Below are positions 4,859 to 5,004 of a stretch of DNA of 5,004 nucleotides, one piece after another. The notes under the pieces were generated by a model. It saw nothing but the letters and a program-made list of their open reading frames with translations, was not told the DNA's origin and did no database searches. Source of the DNA: Candidatus Hydrogenedentota bacterium (lineage in GTDB: Bacteria > Hydrogenedentota > Hydrogenedentia > Hydrogenedentales > CAITNO01); contig JAKLHG010000326.1 of the NCBI GenBank assembly GCA_022710255.1, positions 1 through 5,004 of the forward strand, in the 5' to 3' direction. Both the position numbers and the translations under genes were made by a program. Position 1 is the first letter of the stretch. Each line of letters starts with the position of its first letter.

Positions 4859-5004
4859 CTATTCCTTGCGCTTGTAGGTAATAATCAACGCTCCGGGCCG
4901 CGAGGCAATCTCTACGGGCAGGCCGGTTCCCATCAACATCTCGCCGGTCATTTCACGGACGGTGTCGGGACGGTCCAAATCGGTAAGGATATAGGTGGCC
5001 GACC
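4859..5004 (-). CDS. C-terminal end of an unidentified - strand protein (partial), possibly a glycoside hydrolase
   Basis: Reading the reverse strand, an open frame enters from the right edge and gives 47 residues before a TAG (CTA at 4859-4861 on the + strand). It includes ATYILTDLDRPDTV, MTGEMLMGTGLPVEI and ASRPGALIITYKRKE. The pattern Y-x-x-TDLD ... G-x-x-L ... GL-x-V-x-I ... RPGA-x-x-x-x-Y recalls the C-terminal beta-sandwich of alpha-galactosidase-type (GH36-like) glycoside hydrolases, where a Y-x-V-x-D-x-D strand precedes a 'GxxLxxxGL' segment. That comparison is from memory and the catalytic domain is outside the window. GC content and codon style match the oxidoreductase and propeller genes, so this looks like the resumption of the host chromosome after the accessory insert. 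Confidence 0.65.
   Translation of the reverse strand, partial: SATYILTDLDRPDTVREMTGEMLMGTGLPVEIASRPGALIITYKRKE

Overview
The window carries six protein-coding genes. Two are cut by the window edges. Five lie on the + strand and one on the - strand. I see no rRNA, tRNA, CRISPR array, transposase or integrase. The organism is probably a free-living anaerobic or facultative bacterium. This rests on a predicted tungsten-type aldehyde:ferredoxin oxidoreductase (AOR) in GC-rich sequence (about 60% in lines I counted), followed by a secreted FG-GAP/VCBS propeller of a kind I associate with Planctomycetota, Verrucomicrobiota/Kiritimatiellota and related lineages. That placement is an inference from gene style and no marker gene is present.

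Positions 1-1965 form a metabolic operon. The last 46 codons of an unidentified gene overlap the start of the AOR gene by ATGA. After 106 noncoding bases comes a 397-residue exported protein (2072-3265) with seven evenly spaced calcium-type loops, which reads as a complete seven-bladed beta-propeller. No functional link between the AOR and the propeller is evident beyond co-orientation.

Positions 3266-4853 look like an accessory insert of genome-conflict genes. The first is a PUA/EVE-like plus HNH nuclease gene (3401-4204). It is clearly AT-richer than its neighbours (about 40% GC in counted lines) and is bracketed by a 20-bp imperfect direct repeat with a 12-bp identical core. It resembles modification-dependent (type IV) restriction enzymes. 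The second unit is a hicA-hicB toxin-antitoxin pair (4420-4853) with an ATGA overlap and its own extended -10 promoter. Each unit has a perfect palindrome just upstream (TATAAATTTATA and ACACATGTGT).

Positions 4859-5004 hold the C-terminal end of a - strand gene that converges on hicB with five bases between the stop codons. Its product is not identified, although the tail resembles the C-terminal beta-sandwich of some glycoside hydrolases.

All gene families here are recognisable. The least explained observations are the direct repeat bracketing the nuclease gene and the short HicB that lacks an obvious DNA-binding domain.
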